Shown: positions 1 to 6,848, counted from the stretch's first letter. The stretch: DNA of 9,155 nt from Methylococcales bacterium (GCA_024958995.1 JANXGZ010000085.1:1-9155); one strand, 5' to 3'. Program-made: numbers and translations. The notes: generated by a model not told the origin, from the letters alone.

Positions 1-857
1 ACATGGTGCAGGCCAATTCGGTGGCTGACGGCATCCATTCCATGTTCGGTGTGGATGGATGGGTTACCGGGACTGTTGTTACCCTCAGTGTCGGAGTCGT
101 CATACTGGGCGGGGTGCGCAGAATTGCCGTGGTTGCAGGCCGCCTGGTTCCGGTCATGGCGATCGCTTACGTTGCCGCCGCAATGATCATTATCCTCGTA
201 AATTTAGATGCGGTACCGGATGCGTTGGGATTGATTCTGCAACATGCATTTACCGAAACGGCTGCTGCCGGCGGTTTCGTTGGTGCGACGGTCTGGGCAG
301 CGATTCGTTTTGGTGTCGCCCGAGGGGTTTTTTCCAATGAGGCTGGCCTGGGCAGTGCGCCGATTGCTCATGCCGCTGCCCGAACGAACAACCCCGTTAA
401 CCAGGGAATGATCGCAATGCTGGGTACTTTCATTGATACCCTGGTGATCTGCACCATGACGGCACTGGTGATCATCCTGACGGGTGCGTGGAGCAGCGGC
501 GAAACCGGTACCGGGCTGTCTGCTCTTGCCTTTCACACTGGTTTGCCCGGTGTTGGTGGTTACATTGTTGCGATCGCAGAAGTGGTTTTTGCATTTACCA
601 CGATCCTGGGTTGGAGTTACTACGGTGAACGATGCGTTGAATATCTGTTTGGCATACGCCCTATCCTGATTTACCGCGTGTTGTGGCTGGTTGCGATCAT
701 GGTTGGGACTCAGATCAAGCTGGACCTGGTCTGGCTGATTGCCGACGTGATGAATGGCCTGATGGCGTTACCGAACCTGGTTGCCCTTGTGTTGCTGAGC
801 CCGGTCCTGTTCAAGGTCACTCGTGATCATTTTCAGCGTAGAGACCGTGAATGCTGA
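1..857 (+). CDS. Sodium:alanine/glycine symporter (AGCS family), 3' part
   Basis: C-terminal 284 or so residues of an inner-membrane, sodium-coupled small amino acid importer. The first two bases (ac) fit the end of an Asn codon before Met-Val-Gln, as in the family's Asn-Met-x-Gln segment, so the frame enters from outside the window and roughly the first third of the protein is missing. The most diagnostic stretch is at fragment residues 107-123 (ARGVFSNEAGLGSAPIA), the conserved AGCS loop and helix. Hydrophobic segments lie near residues 20-40, 45-68, 135-160, 185-203, 222-237 and 240-272, followed by a short charged tail. The stop is TGA at 855-857. No terminator hairpin with a T-run follows. 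The substrate (alanine, glycine or D-alanine) cannot be told from this part. The family call is secure; no specific gene symbol is justified. Confidence 0.93.
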   Translation, partial: MVQANSVADGIHSMFGVDGWVTGTVVTLSVGVVILGGVRRIAVVAGRLVPVMAIAYVAAAMIIILVNLDAVPDALGLILQHAFTETAAAGGFVGATVWAAIRFGVARGVFSNEAGLGSAPIAHAAARTNNPVNQGMIAMLGTFIDTLVICTMTALVIILTGAWSSGETGTGLSALAFHTGLPGVGGYIVAIAEVVFAFTTILGWSYYGERCVEYLFGIRPILIYRVLWLVAIMVGTQIKLDLVWLIADVMNGLMALPNLVALVLLSPVLFKVTRDHFQRRDREC

Positions 858-1038
858 TCCACACGACATGCCGATAAAGACGTTGCCCGCGGATTTACGG
901 AGATTGGCGACCGACGCGGTTAGTCAGCCGATTTCATCTTGCTGTCCCCTGTTTTAACCAGGCATAGTCGGTGATTTTATCCGCTCAGCAAAGCGTTGCT
1001 CTCATTACTCGGGAGCGGACCCTGGTCAGGATGAGCGA
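858..1038 (+). promoter_or_regulatory. Intergenic leader upstream of the L,D-transpeptidase gene
   Basis: 181 bases without a gene. A weak promoter-like pair is TTGCTG (939-944) and CATAGT (963-968) with an 18-base spacer. Just downstream is a nested stem: CCGCTC (981-986) pairs with GAGCGG (1013-1018), and inside it AGCAA (987-991) pairs with TTGCT (996-1000) around an AGCG loop, leaving 12 unpaired bases on the 3' side. It would lie in the 5' leader of the next gene, about 20 bases before its start. The function is unknown; the promoter call is weak and the fold is only base complementarity. Confidence 0.25.
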
Positions 1039-1614
1039 ATGAAAGACTTGTACGATGATTACCGCAGAGTCTTCCTGTTGATTGCAGGGCTGGTTCTGGG
1101 TGCAGGGCATATCGCTGCGGTGCATGCCGAGGAGGAAACCTGGTTGCTGGTTGATACCCGGGCGAGGGCGATCAAAGTCAAGAGTGGAAACGATACCCGG
1201 GCCGAGTTCAGCAACATTTCCATCGGTCAGAACGGTGCCGGATACGACAAGGTCCAGGGGGATTACAAAACGCCCATGGGCATCTACCGCATTGGCTGGA
1301 CAAACTCCGACAGCCGCTTCTACAAGTTTTATGGGATCACCTACCCATCCAGAATCGATGCGAAACGGGGCCTGGACAGGGGGCTGATTGACCGGGCAAC
1401 GTACCGTAGCCTAGTCGACGCCGATCTGCTCGATCAGGTTCCGAGCCAGTACACGCGCCTCGGTGGTCAGATCGGGATTCACGGGATCGGATCTGCTGAT
1501 CCGGAAGTCCACAAGGTCGCCAATTGGACCCGCGGCTGCATTGCCATAACCGACAGTCAGATTGACAGCTTGAGCTCCTGGGTGAGGAAGGGCATGTTTG
1601 TGCTAATTCGATAG
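1039..1614 (+). CDS. Exported L,D-transpeptidase (YkuD domain)
   Basis: 191 residues. A signal peptide is visible: a charged start, a hydrophobic core at residues 11-28 and a probable cleavage after Val-His-Ala (residue 30), so the mature enzyme of about 160 residues is periplasmic and is essentially one YkuD domain. Residues 77-81 (KTPMG) are the usual early YkuD motif. The catalytic region has His148-Gly149 and Cys167 in TRGCIAI (164-170). The Cys is the expected nucleophile acting on the tetrapeptide stem of peptidoglycan. The residue after Gly-Cys-Ile is Ala where the LdtA/B/C-type enzymes carry Arg; from memory, GCIA with a following Thr-Asp/Asn occurs in a different YkuD subgroup. The start is ATG 1039, with GGATGAG 1029-1035 as a modest ribosome binding site. 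Two tandem TAG stops end the gene. The small lipoprotein gene begins 111 bases downstream with no terminator between. The family is sure; transpeptidase versus amidase activity is open. Confidence 0.88.
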   Translation: MKDLYDDYRRVFLLIAGLVLGAGHIAAVHAEEETWLLVDTRARAIKVKSGNDTRAEFSNISIGQNGAGYDKVQGDYKTPMGIYRIGWTNSDSRFYKFYGITYPSRIDAKRGLDRGLIDRATYRSLVDADLLDQVPSQYTRLGGQIGIHGIGSADPEVHKVANWTRGCIAITDSQIDSLSSWVRKGMFVLIR

Positions 1615-1667
1615 TAGATGATTAAGCACTGGAAACGCTCGCGGATTCGGGTCAGAATAGAGAGACG

Positions 1668-1692
1668 AAGATCGAATCTTAGCCGTGATAAT
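1668..1692 (+). promoter_or_regulatory. Inverted repeat and -10-like box before the lipoprotein gene
   Basis: AAGAT-CGA-ATCTT (1668-1680) is a perfect 5-base inverted repeat with a 3-base centre. It is followed by GATAAT (1687-1692), a five-of-six match to a -10 box. No good -35 is found at 16-18 bases. This could be a separate promoter for the lipoprotein with an operator-like repeat, or chance in a short A/T-rich gap. The lipoprotein may instead be read through from the L,D-transpeptidase gene. Confidence 0.25.
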
Positions 1693-1725
1693 GTTCCCTT
1701 GCCCAGTTAGAAATAAGGATTGAAA

Positions 1726-1902
1726 ATGTTAAAAATTGTCTCGAAAGTATCTGCGTTTTTGTTCGTAGTGATGGTAGCCGGGGGCTGTGCAACCCATCAG
1801 GATTTGGCTGATCTGGACAAAAAGGTTGAAGCAGCTGTTACCGCCGCAGAAGAAGCCAATACCAAGTTGGACCGCATGTTCAAACACTCAATGATGAAAT
1901 AA
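1726..1902 (+). CDS. Small Lpp-type alanine-zipper outer-membrane lipoprotein
   Basis: 58 residues from ATG 1726. AAGGA at 1715-1719 lies 6 bases before this ATG, whereas the upstream in-frame TTG at 1720 would abut it, so ATG is chosen. Residues 1-20 are a lipoprotein signal peptide with lipobox Val-Ala-Gly-Gly-Cys (Cys21). Ala at +2 favours outer-membrane sorting. The mature part is only 38 residues and forms a heptad helix with Leu27, Leu30, Val34, Ala37, Ala41, Ala44, Leu48 and Met51 on one face, as in the alanine-zipper lipoproteins Lpp and OprI. The segment at residues 36-51 resembles the C-terminal part of E. coli Lpp. The last residue is Lys58, the position through which Lpp is joined to meso-diaminopimelate by L,D-transpeptidases. 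E. coli Lpp has 58 mature residues, so this is distinctly short. A strong terminator follows. Family resemblance is good; covalent attachment is inferred. Confidence 0.8.
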   Translation: MLKIVSKVSAFLFVVMVAGGCATHQDLADLDKKVEAAVTAAEEANTKLDRMFKHSMMK

Positions 1903-1924
1903 ATCGTTGATCGATGTTTTTGGG

Positions 1925-1956
1925 AAAAGCCCCGCAGTTTTCTGCGGGGCTTTTTT
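1925..1956 (+). terminator. Rho-independent terminator after the lipoprotein gene
   Basis: A perfect 13-bp stem: 1925-1937 (AAAAGCCCCGCAG) pairs with 1942-1954 around a TTTT loop (1938-1941), with a run of six T at 1951-1956. It lies 22 bases after the lipoprotein stop and separates that transcript from rluC. The A-run on the 5' side would also let it work on the opposite strand. Confidence 0.95.
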
Positions 1957-2074
1957 GTTTGCCAGAGGCTGTTCAAGGGTTACTGAATCCCATGCAAAAT
2001 ATCCAGGGAATTTGTCGCCAGACGTGTTCTAGCGACATCAAGATGGCCACCCTGCGGCCAGGCGGGTTTCTCCG

Positions 2075-3040
2075 TTGACCGGGGAGCCGACAACGACGTC
2101 TAAGGTGCGGATGGTGGAAATCGACGAAGCCAATGCCACCCAGAGAATTGACAACTTTCTGATTTCTAAGCTCAAGGGGGTTCCAAAAAGCCGAATATAC
2201 AGAATGATCCGCAAGGGCGAAGTGCGGGTCAACAGCAAACGCGCAAAGGCCCAATACCGGCTGAAGATGGGCGACTCGGTTAGAATTCCACCGGTTCGAA
2301 CTGCTTCGGTTTCGAACCCGGAAGCTGGCGCCAGGCTGATCGAAAGCCGGCTCAGTAACAGAATTCTTTATCAAGACGACGATTTTCTGGCGATCAACAA
2401 ACCGTTCGGGATTGCGGTTCACGGCGGAACTGGGTTGAGCTTTGGTCTCATTGAAGGTCTTCGCGCCCTGCGCAAGAACGACCGTTTTCTGGAATTGGTA
2501 CACAGGCTGGACCGTGACACGTCGGGTTGTCTTTTGATTGCCCGGAAACGCAGCATGCTCAGGCAACTGCATGAATCCTTCCGGAATGATGAGGTGGGTA
2601 AACGCTACACTGCATTGCTGTCTGGTGCTTTCCCGAGGAAGAAGGTCAGGGTTGATCAGCCGCTGCGCAAGAATATCAGGAAAAGCGGTGAATGGATGGT
2701 TGAGATCCGGGAAGACGGCAAGGCATCCAGCACCGACTTTCTTCGAATCCGCAAGTTCAGTCAATCGAGCCTGGTTGAGGTGTCGCCCAAAACAGGACGC
2801 ACTCACCAGATCAGGGTGCATGCTGCGCACCTCGGCTTTCCACTTGCCGGAGACGAACGCTACGGTGAGGACGAGTTCAATCGAAAAATGCGAGTTTTCG
2901 GTCTCAAACGTCTTTTCCTACATGCAAGCTGTCTTGAATTCAGGCATCCGCGCGATGGAAGGAAGATGCGTATCGAAGCTCCACTGGATCCCGAACTGAC
3001 CAGCGTCCTGGAACGCTTGCAGGATGACCAGGGATTTTGA
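2075..3040 (+). CDS. rluC: 23S rRNA pseudouridine synthase RluC
   Basis: 321 residues from TTG 2075; E. coli RluC has 319. The enzyme isomerises uridines at 955, 2504 and 2580 of 23S rRNA in E. coli. An S4 RNA-binding domain is at residues 22-72 (QRIDNFL, KGVPKSRIYR, RKGEVRVN). The RluA-family catalytic domain follows with LVHRLDRDTSG (141-151), where Asp146 is the expected nucleophile, and GRTHQIRVH (241-249). Residues 115-128 (VHGGTG, LSFGLIEG) also match RluC specifically. The TTG start gives the family's usual N-terminal length but has only a poor ribosome binding site. ATG 2111 (309 residues) has TAAGGTG 5 bases upstream and keeps the whole S4 domain, so it is a real alternative. No in-frame start lies further upstream before a stop at 2030. 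A weak promoter candidate is TTGCCA (1959-1964) with CTGAAT (1983-1988). rluC overlaps the next gene by 17 bases, so the two are probably cotranscribed and translationally coupled. Confidence 0.95.
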   Translation: MTGEPTTTSKVRMVEIDEANATQRIDNFLISKLKGVPKSRIYRMIRKGEVRVNSKRAKAQYRLKMGDSVRIPPVRTASVSNPEAGARLIESRLSNRILYQDDDFLAINKPFGIAVHGGTGLSFGLIEGLRALRKNDRFLELVHRLDRDTSGCLLIARKRSMLRQLHESFRNDEVGKRYTALLSGAFPRKKVRVDQPLRKNIRKSGEWMVEIREDGKASSTDFLRIRKFSQSSLVEVSPKTGRTHQIRVHAAHLGFPLAGDERYGEDEFNRKMRVFGLKRLFLHASCLEFRHPRDGRKMRIEAPLDPELTSVLERLQDDQGF

Positions 3041-3728
3041 ACTGCTGGTATTCGATTGGGACGGGACCCTGGTTGACTCGATCACCTGGATTGTCGAGTG
3101 CATAGAGCGCGCTGCCCGGTTTTGCAGGCTTCGGGTTCCTGTGGTGGAGGATTCTCAGCGCGTGATCGGGCTGGGCCTTGGCGAAGCCATGGCGGTTCTT
3201 TACCCGGAAGTTTCATCTTCAACGCGATCCAGGTTCTGTACGGTCTACCGTGATTACTTCCGTTCACGGGAAATGACGCCGGATCATTTGTTCGACGGGA
3301 TCGTGGAGATGCTGGGGCGACTCAAAAGCCGTGGTTACAAGCTAGCAGTCGCTACAGGCAAGACACGGACTGGATTGGAGACGGCGCTTGTATCAACTGG
3401 GGTCGCTGGCCTTTTTGATGCAACCCGATGCGCCGATGAAACGGCGTCAAAACCCGATCCGCTGATGCTCTGCCAATTGATGAGCGAACTTCGGGTATCA
3501 AACCACGCTACCCTGATGATCGGGGATTCGGTTCATGACCTGCGAATGGCGCAGAATGCCCGTGTCGAAGCAATTGCGGTATCTTGTGGTGCCGATAGTC
3601 CAACGAGACTATCGGAGCTTGCGCCTCTTTTCGTGCTTGATCACACCACGGACCTGACAAAGATTCTGGCTCATACGGAGATCCAATCCTGTTCGGCGAG
3701 GGGCCAGGGTGGTGAACTGAGATGTTAG
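3024..3728 (+). CDS. HAD-superfamily (subfamily IA) phosphatase, Gph-like
   Basis: 234 residues, a cytosolic phosphomonoesterase of the phosphoglycolate phosphatase-like group. All four HAD motifs are present: motif I FDWDGTLVDS (10-19; nucleophile Asp11 and acid/base Asp13), motif II Thr111 in VATGK, motif III Lys143 in SKPDP, and motif IV GDSVHD (167-172; Asp168 and Asp172 for Mg). The helical cap is at about residues 20-90. The start ATG 3024 lies inside rluC with AGGA at 3021-3024 overlapping it; the N-terminus begins right before motif I as usual for the family, so no earlier start is needed. A HAD-IA gene directly after rluC is, from memory, also seen in Pseudomonas. The C-terminal 15 residues after the Rossmann core are low in conserved character. 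The substrate is unknown; phosphoglycolate, other sugar phosphates or pyrophosphate are possible, so no symbol is given. Confidence 0.9.
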   Translation: MTRDFELLVFDWDGTLVDSITWIVECIERAARFCRLRVPVVEDSQRVIGLGLGEAMAVLYPEVSSSTRSRFCTVYRDYFRSREMTPDHLFDGIVEMLGRLKSRGYKLAVATGKTRTGLETALVSTGVAGLFDATRCADETASKPDPLMLCQLMSELRVSNHATLMIGDSVHDLRMAQNARVEAIAVSCGADSPTRLSELAPLFVLDHTTDLTKILAHTEIQSCSARGQGGELRC

Positions 3729-3825
3729 ATCTGGCACGGTGGAAATCTTGAATTCGTGCGCCGAATTTCGGCTCCGGAGGTAGGTGGGCCGGCTGGATGT
3801 CGATCTTCCCTCTGGCATGGGTCTA

Positions 3826-4308
3826 ATGAGTTACTCGGATTTGCTTCTTTCGTTCCCAGTGTCGGGGAAACTGGTCTGGATCGGCCTTCGATCATCGAAA
3901 GATCTTCCAATGACCGAGGTTGATGAGGTCATGGCCTGTTCGCAAACAGGGTTGATTGGTGACCGTTACGCCGGCAAGTCGGGCAAGCGCCAAGTGAGCT
4001 TGTTGCAGTACGAGCACCTGGCTGTTATTGGTGCCCTAACCGGCCGCAACGTCTGTCCGGATCTTCTTCGACGTAACCTCGTGGTGTCAGGGATCAACCT
4101 GCTTGCACTGAAAAAGGTCCATTTTCGAATCGGGGGCGCAGTTCTTGAGATTACTGGCGCCTGTCACCCGTGCTCGAAGATGGAAAAGACTCTGGGTCCC
4201 GGTGGTTTCAACGCGATGCGCGGGCATGGGGGAGTCACCGCTCGGATTGTGCAGGGAGGACGAATACAATTGGGTGACGGGGTGATGCCGATCGGTGCAT
4301 GGGAATAG
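3826..4308 (+). CDS. Single-domain MOSC protein
   Basis: 160 residues from ATG 3826. MOSC domains (the C-terminal domain of molybdenum cofactor sulfurase) bind the molybdenum cofactor or carry sulfur; stand-alone members such as YiiM protect against N-hydroxylated base analogues. Visible family features are GLIGDRYAG (42-50), GKRQVSLLQ (53-61), RRNLVVSGINLLAL (82-95), GACHPCSKME (111-120) with Cys113 and Cys116, and GPGGFNAMRGHGGVTAR (124-140). The conserved MOSC Cys is one of the two in Cys-His-Pro-Cys. The start is uncertain: GTG 3784 (174 residues) has GGAGG at 3776-3780 but only 3 bases of spacing, and ATG 3817 is also in frame. ATG 3826 is preferred because the protein then begins just before the conserved Gly-Lys-Leu-Val-Trp-Ile-Gly-Leu-Arg. 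It follows the HAD gene by 55-97 bases and probably ends the rluC operon. The physiological partner is not evident. Confidence 0.88.
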   Translation: MSYSDLLLSFPVSGKLVWIGLRSSKDLPMTEVDEVMACSQTGLIGDRYAGKSGKRQVSLLQYEHLAVIGALTGRNVCPDLLRRNLVVSGINLLALKKVHFRIGGAVLEITGACHPCSKMEKTLGPGGFNAMRGHGGVTARIVQGGRIQLGDGVMPIGAWE

Positions 4309-4593
4309 TCGATCGCTGGGTCGATAACGGAACCGGCGTTCATTGGAGAACCGGCCCGGCCAGATAGATCCCCGCGTGTGCCGACCCTGCGGCAGCAGTA
4401 TCTGATGGACCTTGACCATGACGGCGTGCAGGGGCAAGATTTATCTTGACGAAACAGGTAATAACCATTAGGGTGATTTCCCATTTTTTCTGGGTTTCTG
4501 AGCATTTTACCGGTAGTTGGTAAAAGAACATCGGCGCCGTTTGGAAAATGGGTATAGTCCGATAATCAATAATATAGTAAAAGGATGGGAATC
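4309..4593 (+). promoter_or_regulatory. ilvB upstream region with inverted repeats and weak promoter candidates
   Basis: 285 bases without a convincing gene. TTGACC (4412-4417) with CAAGAT (4435-4440), and TTGACG (4446-4451) with TAGGGT (4469-4474), both have 17-base spacers but poor -10 boxes. Downstream are TTTTACC (4505-4511) and GGTAAAA (4519-4525), perfect 7-base arms around a 7-base loop. They are enclosed by CCCATTTT (4480-4487) and AAAATGGG (4545-4552), perfect 8-base arms. CCCA (4480-4483) can alternatively pair with TGGG (4491-4494). GGTAATAACC (4457-4466) is a further small inverted repeat sharing GGTAA. There is no branched-chain-rich leader peptide and no intrinsic terminator, so classical attenuation is not supported. 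An operator or a structured leader is possible. Confidence 0.4.
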
Positions 4594-6324
4594 GTGGAGC
4601 TGAGCGGCGCGGAAATCTTAATGCGGTGTTTGAAAGAAGAAGGGGTGGAGTACATATTCGGCTACCCCGGTGGGGCGGTACTCCATATTTATGACGCACT
4701 GTTCCAGCAGGACGATGTCAAACACATCCTAGTCCGCCACGAGCAGGGGGCGACGCATGCCGCCGACGGATACGCACGAGCAACGGGCAAGCCTGGCGTA
4801 GTGCTGGTAACCTCGGGGCCGGGAGCCACCAACGCCGTAACCGGCATTGCCACTGCCTACCTGGATTCGATTCCGTTGATCGTGATCTCTGGGCAGGTGC
4901 CATCACCGGTAATCGGAAGTGATGCCTTTCAGGAAGTCGACATGGTGGGGATTACTCGCCCGTGCGTTAAGCACAATTTCCTGGTCAAGGACGTGAGCGA
5001 GATTGCCGAAACGATGAAGAAAGCCTTCATGGTTGCAACCACCGGCCGACCCGGGCCTGTAGTGGTTGATATACCCAAGGATACTACGGACCCCTCGATC
5101 AAGGTTCCATTCAAGTATCCGAAACAAATATCAATGCGTTCTTACAATCCTGTAGTAAAGGGGCACAAGGGCCAGATCAAGAAAGCGGTTGATGTTATTC
5201 TGGAAGCCGAGCGTCCGATGATCTACAGCGGTGGTGGGGTTGTCCTCGGCAACGCCGCTAAGGAACTGACCGAGTTCACGAAACACCTGGGCTATCCGAT
5301 TACTAATACCCTGATGGGCCTGGGTGCGTACCCGGCGACTGATTCACAATTCGTCGGGATGCTGGGCATGCACGGGACCTACGAAGCAAACATGGCCATG
5401 CATGAATGCGATGTACTCATCGCGATTGGGGCGCGGTTTGACGACCGGGTAACCGGAAAACTCAGTGAATTCTGCCCCAATTGCAAGATCATCCATATTG
5501 ACGTCGATCCTTCCTCAATTTCCAAGACGGTCAGGGTCGATGTGCCGATCGTGGGCGAGGTCAAGCCGGTTCTTGCCGAAATGATCGAACTGCTGAAAGG
5601 CAGCAAGAAGAAAGCACCCGCAAAGGCGATCAAAGAATGGTGGAAGCAGATCGATGAATGGCGCAGGATGGATTGCCTCCACTACGATCGCGGCAGTGAA
5701 CTGATCAAGCCACAATTCGTTATCGAGACACTCTACGAAGTGACTGGCGGTGACGCTTACGTCACTTCCGATGTGGGTCAGCATCAGATGTGGGCTGCTC
5801 AGTATTACCCTTTTGACAAACCGAGACGCTGGATCAATTCCGGTGGGCTGGGGACCATGGGGTTCGGACTACCGGCCGCGATCGGAGTCAAACTGGGATA
5901 CCCGGATTCGGATGTGGTCTGCGTGACTGGTGAGGCAAGCATCCAGATGTGTCTACAGGAACTGTCGACGGCTCTGCAGTACAACACGGGGATCAAGATC
6001 GTCAACCTGAACAACCGCTTCATGGGCATGGTTAGGCAGTGGCAGGAATTTTCCTACGAGAGTCGGTATTCCCATTCCTACCTCGATACGATCCCCGACT
6101 TCGTGAAGCTGGCCGAAAGCTATGGCCACGTCGGGATACTGGTAGAAAAACCTGGAGACGTCAAGGATGCTCTGAAGGAAGCTCTGAAACTGAAGGACCG
6201 GACGGTCTTTCTCGATATCATTACCGATCCGACCGAAAACGTGTACCCCATGATCGAGGCCGGAAAGGCGCACAATGAAATGCGTCTTGCACCTGGATCA
6301 ATTGGCAGCAGGGAGTTGGCCTGA
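4594..6324 (+). CDS. ilvB: Acetolactate synthase (AHAS) large, catalytic subunit
   Basis: 576 residues from GTG 4594. This ThDP-, Mg- and FAD-dependent cytosolic enzyme condenses two pyruvates to acetolactate, or pyruvate with 2-ketobutyrate, as the first common step to valine, leucine and isoleucine. GTG 4594 is chosen because AAAGGA (4580-4585) lies 8 bases upstream and the protein then starts Met-Glu-Leu-Ser-Gly-Ala-Glu as in relatives; ATG 4585 abuts its own AAGG. The ThDP PYR domain has FGYPGG (22-27) and the activating Glu50 in RHEQGATHAADGYARATGKP. The central FAD-associated domain spans roughly 185-340. The PP domain starts its ThDP motif as Gly-Glu-Ala-Ser (446-449) and closes it with Asn473-Asn474. 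MVRQWQ carries the Trp linked to 2-ketobutyrate preference. The motif has Glu instead of the textbook Gly-Asp-Gly. The gene abuts ilvH with no gap. The symbol ilvI would be equally apt by homology. Confidence 0.97.
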   Translation: MELSGAEILMRCLKEEGVEYIFGYPGGAVLHIYDALFQQDDVKHILVRHEQGATHAADGYARATGKPGVVLVTSGPGATNAVTGIATAYLDSIPLIVISGQVPSPVIGSDAFQEVDMVGITRPCVKHNFLVKDVSEIAETMKKAFMVATTGRPGPVVVDIPKDTTDPSIKVPFKYPKQISMRSYNPVVKGHKGQIKKAVDVILEAERPMIYSGGGVVLGNAAKELTEFTKHLGYPITNTLMGLGAYPATDSQFVGMLGMHGTYEANMAMHECDVLIAIGARFDDRVTGKLSEFCPNCKIIHIDVDPSSISKTVRVDVPIVGEVKPVLAEMIELLKGSKKKAPAKAIKEWWKQIDEWRRMDCLHYDRGSELIKPQFVIETLYEVTGGDAYVTSDVGQHQMWAAQYYPFDKPRRWINSGGLGTMGFGLPAAIGVKLGYPDSDVVCVTGEASIQMCLQELSTALQYNTGIKIVNLNNRFMGMVRQWQEFSYESRYSHSYLDTIPDFVKLAESYGHVGILVEKPGDVKDALKEALKLKDRTVFLDIITDPTENVYPMIEAGKAHNEMRLAPGSIGSRELA

Positions 6325-6816
6325 ATGCGACACATCATTTCAATCCTGATGGAAAACGAGTCCGGCGCATTGTCGCGGGTTTCAGGGCTTTTTTCGGCAC
6401 GCGGATACAACATTGAGTCGCTGACGGTTGCGCCGACCGAGGACCCCACCTTGTCTCGCATGACCGTGGTGACTCGTGGTAGTGATAGGATTATCGAACA
6501 GATCACGAAACAGTTGAACAAGCTGGTTGACGTAGTGAAACTGATCGACCTTTCAGAGTCCGAGCATATCGAACGCGAACTGATGATGATCAAGGTTCGC
6601 GCCGAAGGTGACGCCCGTAGTGAAGCCAAGCGGCTGTGCGAGATCTTTCGGGGAAACATTGTCGATGTAACCGCCAGCAGTTACATCATCGAGGTTACCG
6701 GGGCGGCCAGCAAACTGGACGCCTTGATCGCTGCACTCGACGAAAATTCCATTATCGAGGTCGTGCGTTCCGGGACGACAGGTATTCCGCGTGGATTGAC
6801 GGGGCTGCATGTTTGA
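6325..6816 (+). CDS. ilvH: Acetolactate synthase small, regulatory subunit
   Basis: 163 residues, exactly the length of E. coli IlvH. It activates the catalytic subunit and confers valine feedback inhibition. The N-terminal ACT domain (about 2-77) starts with the conserved Ile-Leu-Met-Glu-Asn-Glu-Ser-Gly-Ala-Leu. Asn11, Gly14 and Asn29, the valine-site positions known from E. coli IlvH, are all present, so valine sensitivity is expected. APTEDPTLSRMT (36-47) is the family signature. The C-terminal ferredoxin-like domain (about 83-158) contains EIFRGNIVDVT (119-129). ATG 6325 follows the ilvB TGA directly; GGGAG at 6311-6315 inside ilvB is the ribosome binding site with 9 bases of spacing. The abutting genes imply coupled translation, fitting a stoichiometric complex. 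Confidence 0.97.
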   Translation: MRHIISILMENESGALSRVSGLFSARGYNIESLTVAPTEDPTLSRMTVVTRGSDRIIEQITKQLNKLVDVVKLIDLSESEHIERELMMIKVRAEGDARSEAKRLCEIFRGNIVDVTASSYIIEVTGAASKLDALIAALDENSIIEVVRSGTTGIPRGLTGLHV

Positions 6817-6848
6817 GCTTGGGCAGAATCATGCCTGACCGGATCCAG

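Noticed and set aside
1618..1710. 30-codon basic ORF (Met-Ile-Lys-His-Trp-Lys-Arg...) between the L,D-transpeptidase and the lipoprotein
   Set aside because: No ribosome binding site before its ATG, low-information basic composition, and it overlaps the candidate promoter of the lipoprotein.
1973..2830. 285-codon ORF on the minus strand antisense to rluC
   Set aside because: It lies almost wholly over rluC, which has clear family motifs; its translation has no recognisable domain and reflects codon bias of the opposite strand.
4405..4449. 14-codon ORF upstream of ilvB as a leader peptide
   Set aside because: It has only two Leu and one Val, and no terminator follows it; the Asp-rich start is probably chance.
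4585..4593. ATG 4585 as the ilvB start
   Set aside because: The AAGG ribosome binding site directly abuts this ATG; GTG 4594 has proper spacing and gives the conserved N-terminus.
4087..4699. Overlapping minus-strand ORFs of 113-119 codons across the MOSC end, the ilvB leader and the ilvB start
   Set aside because: They are out of register with one another, show no domain, and run across two well-supported plus-strand genes.
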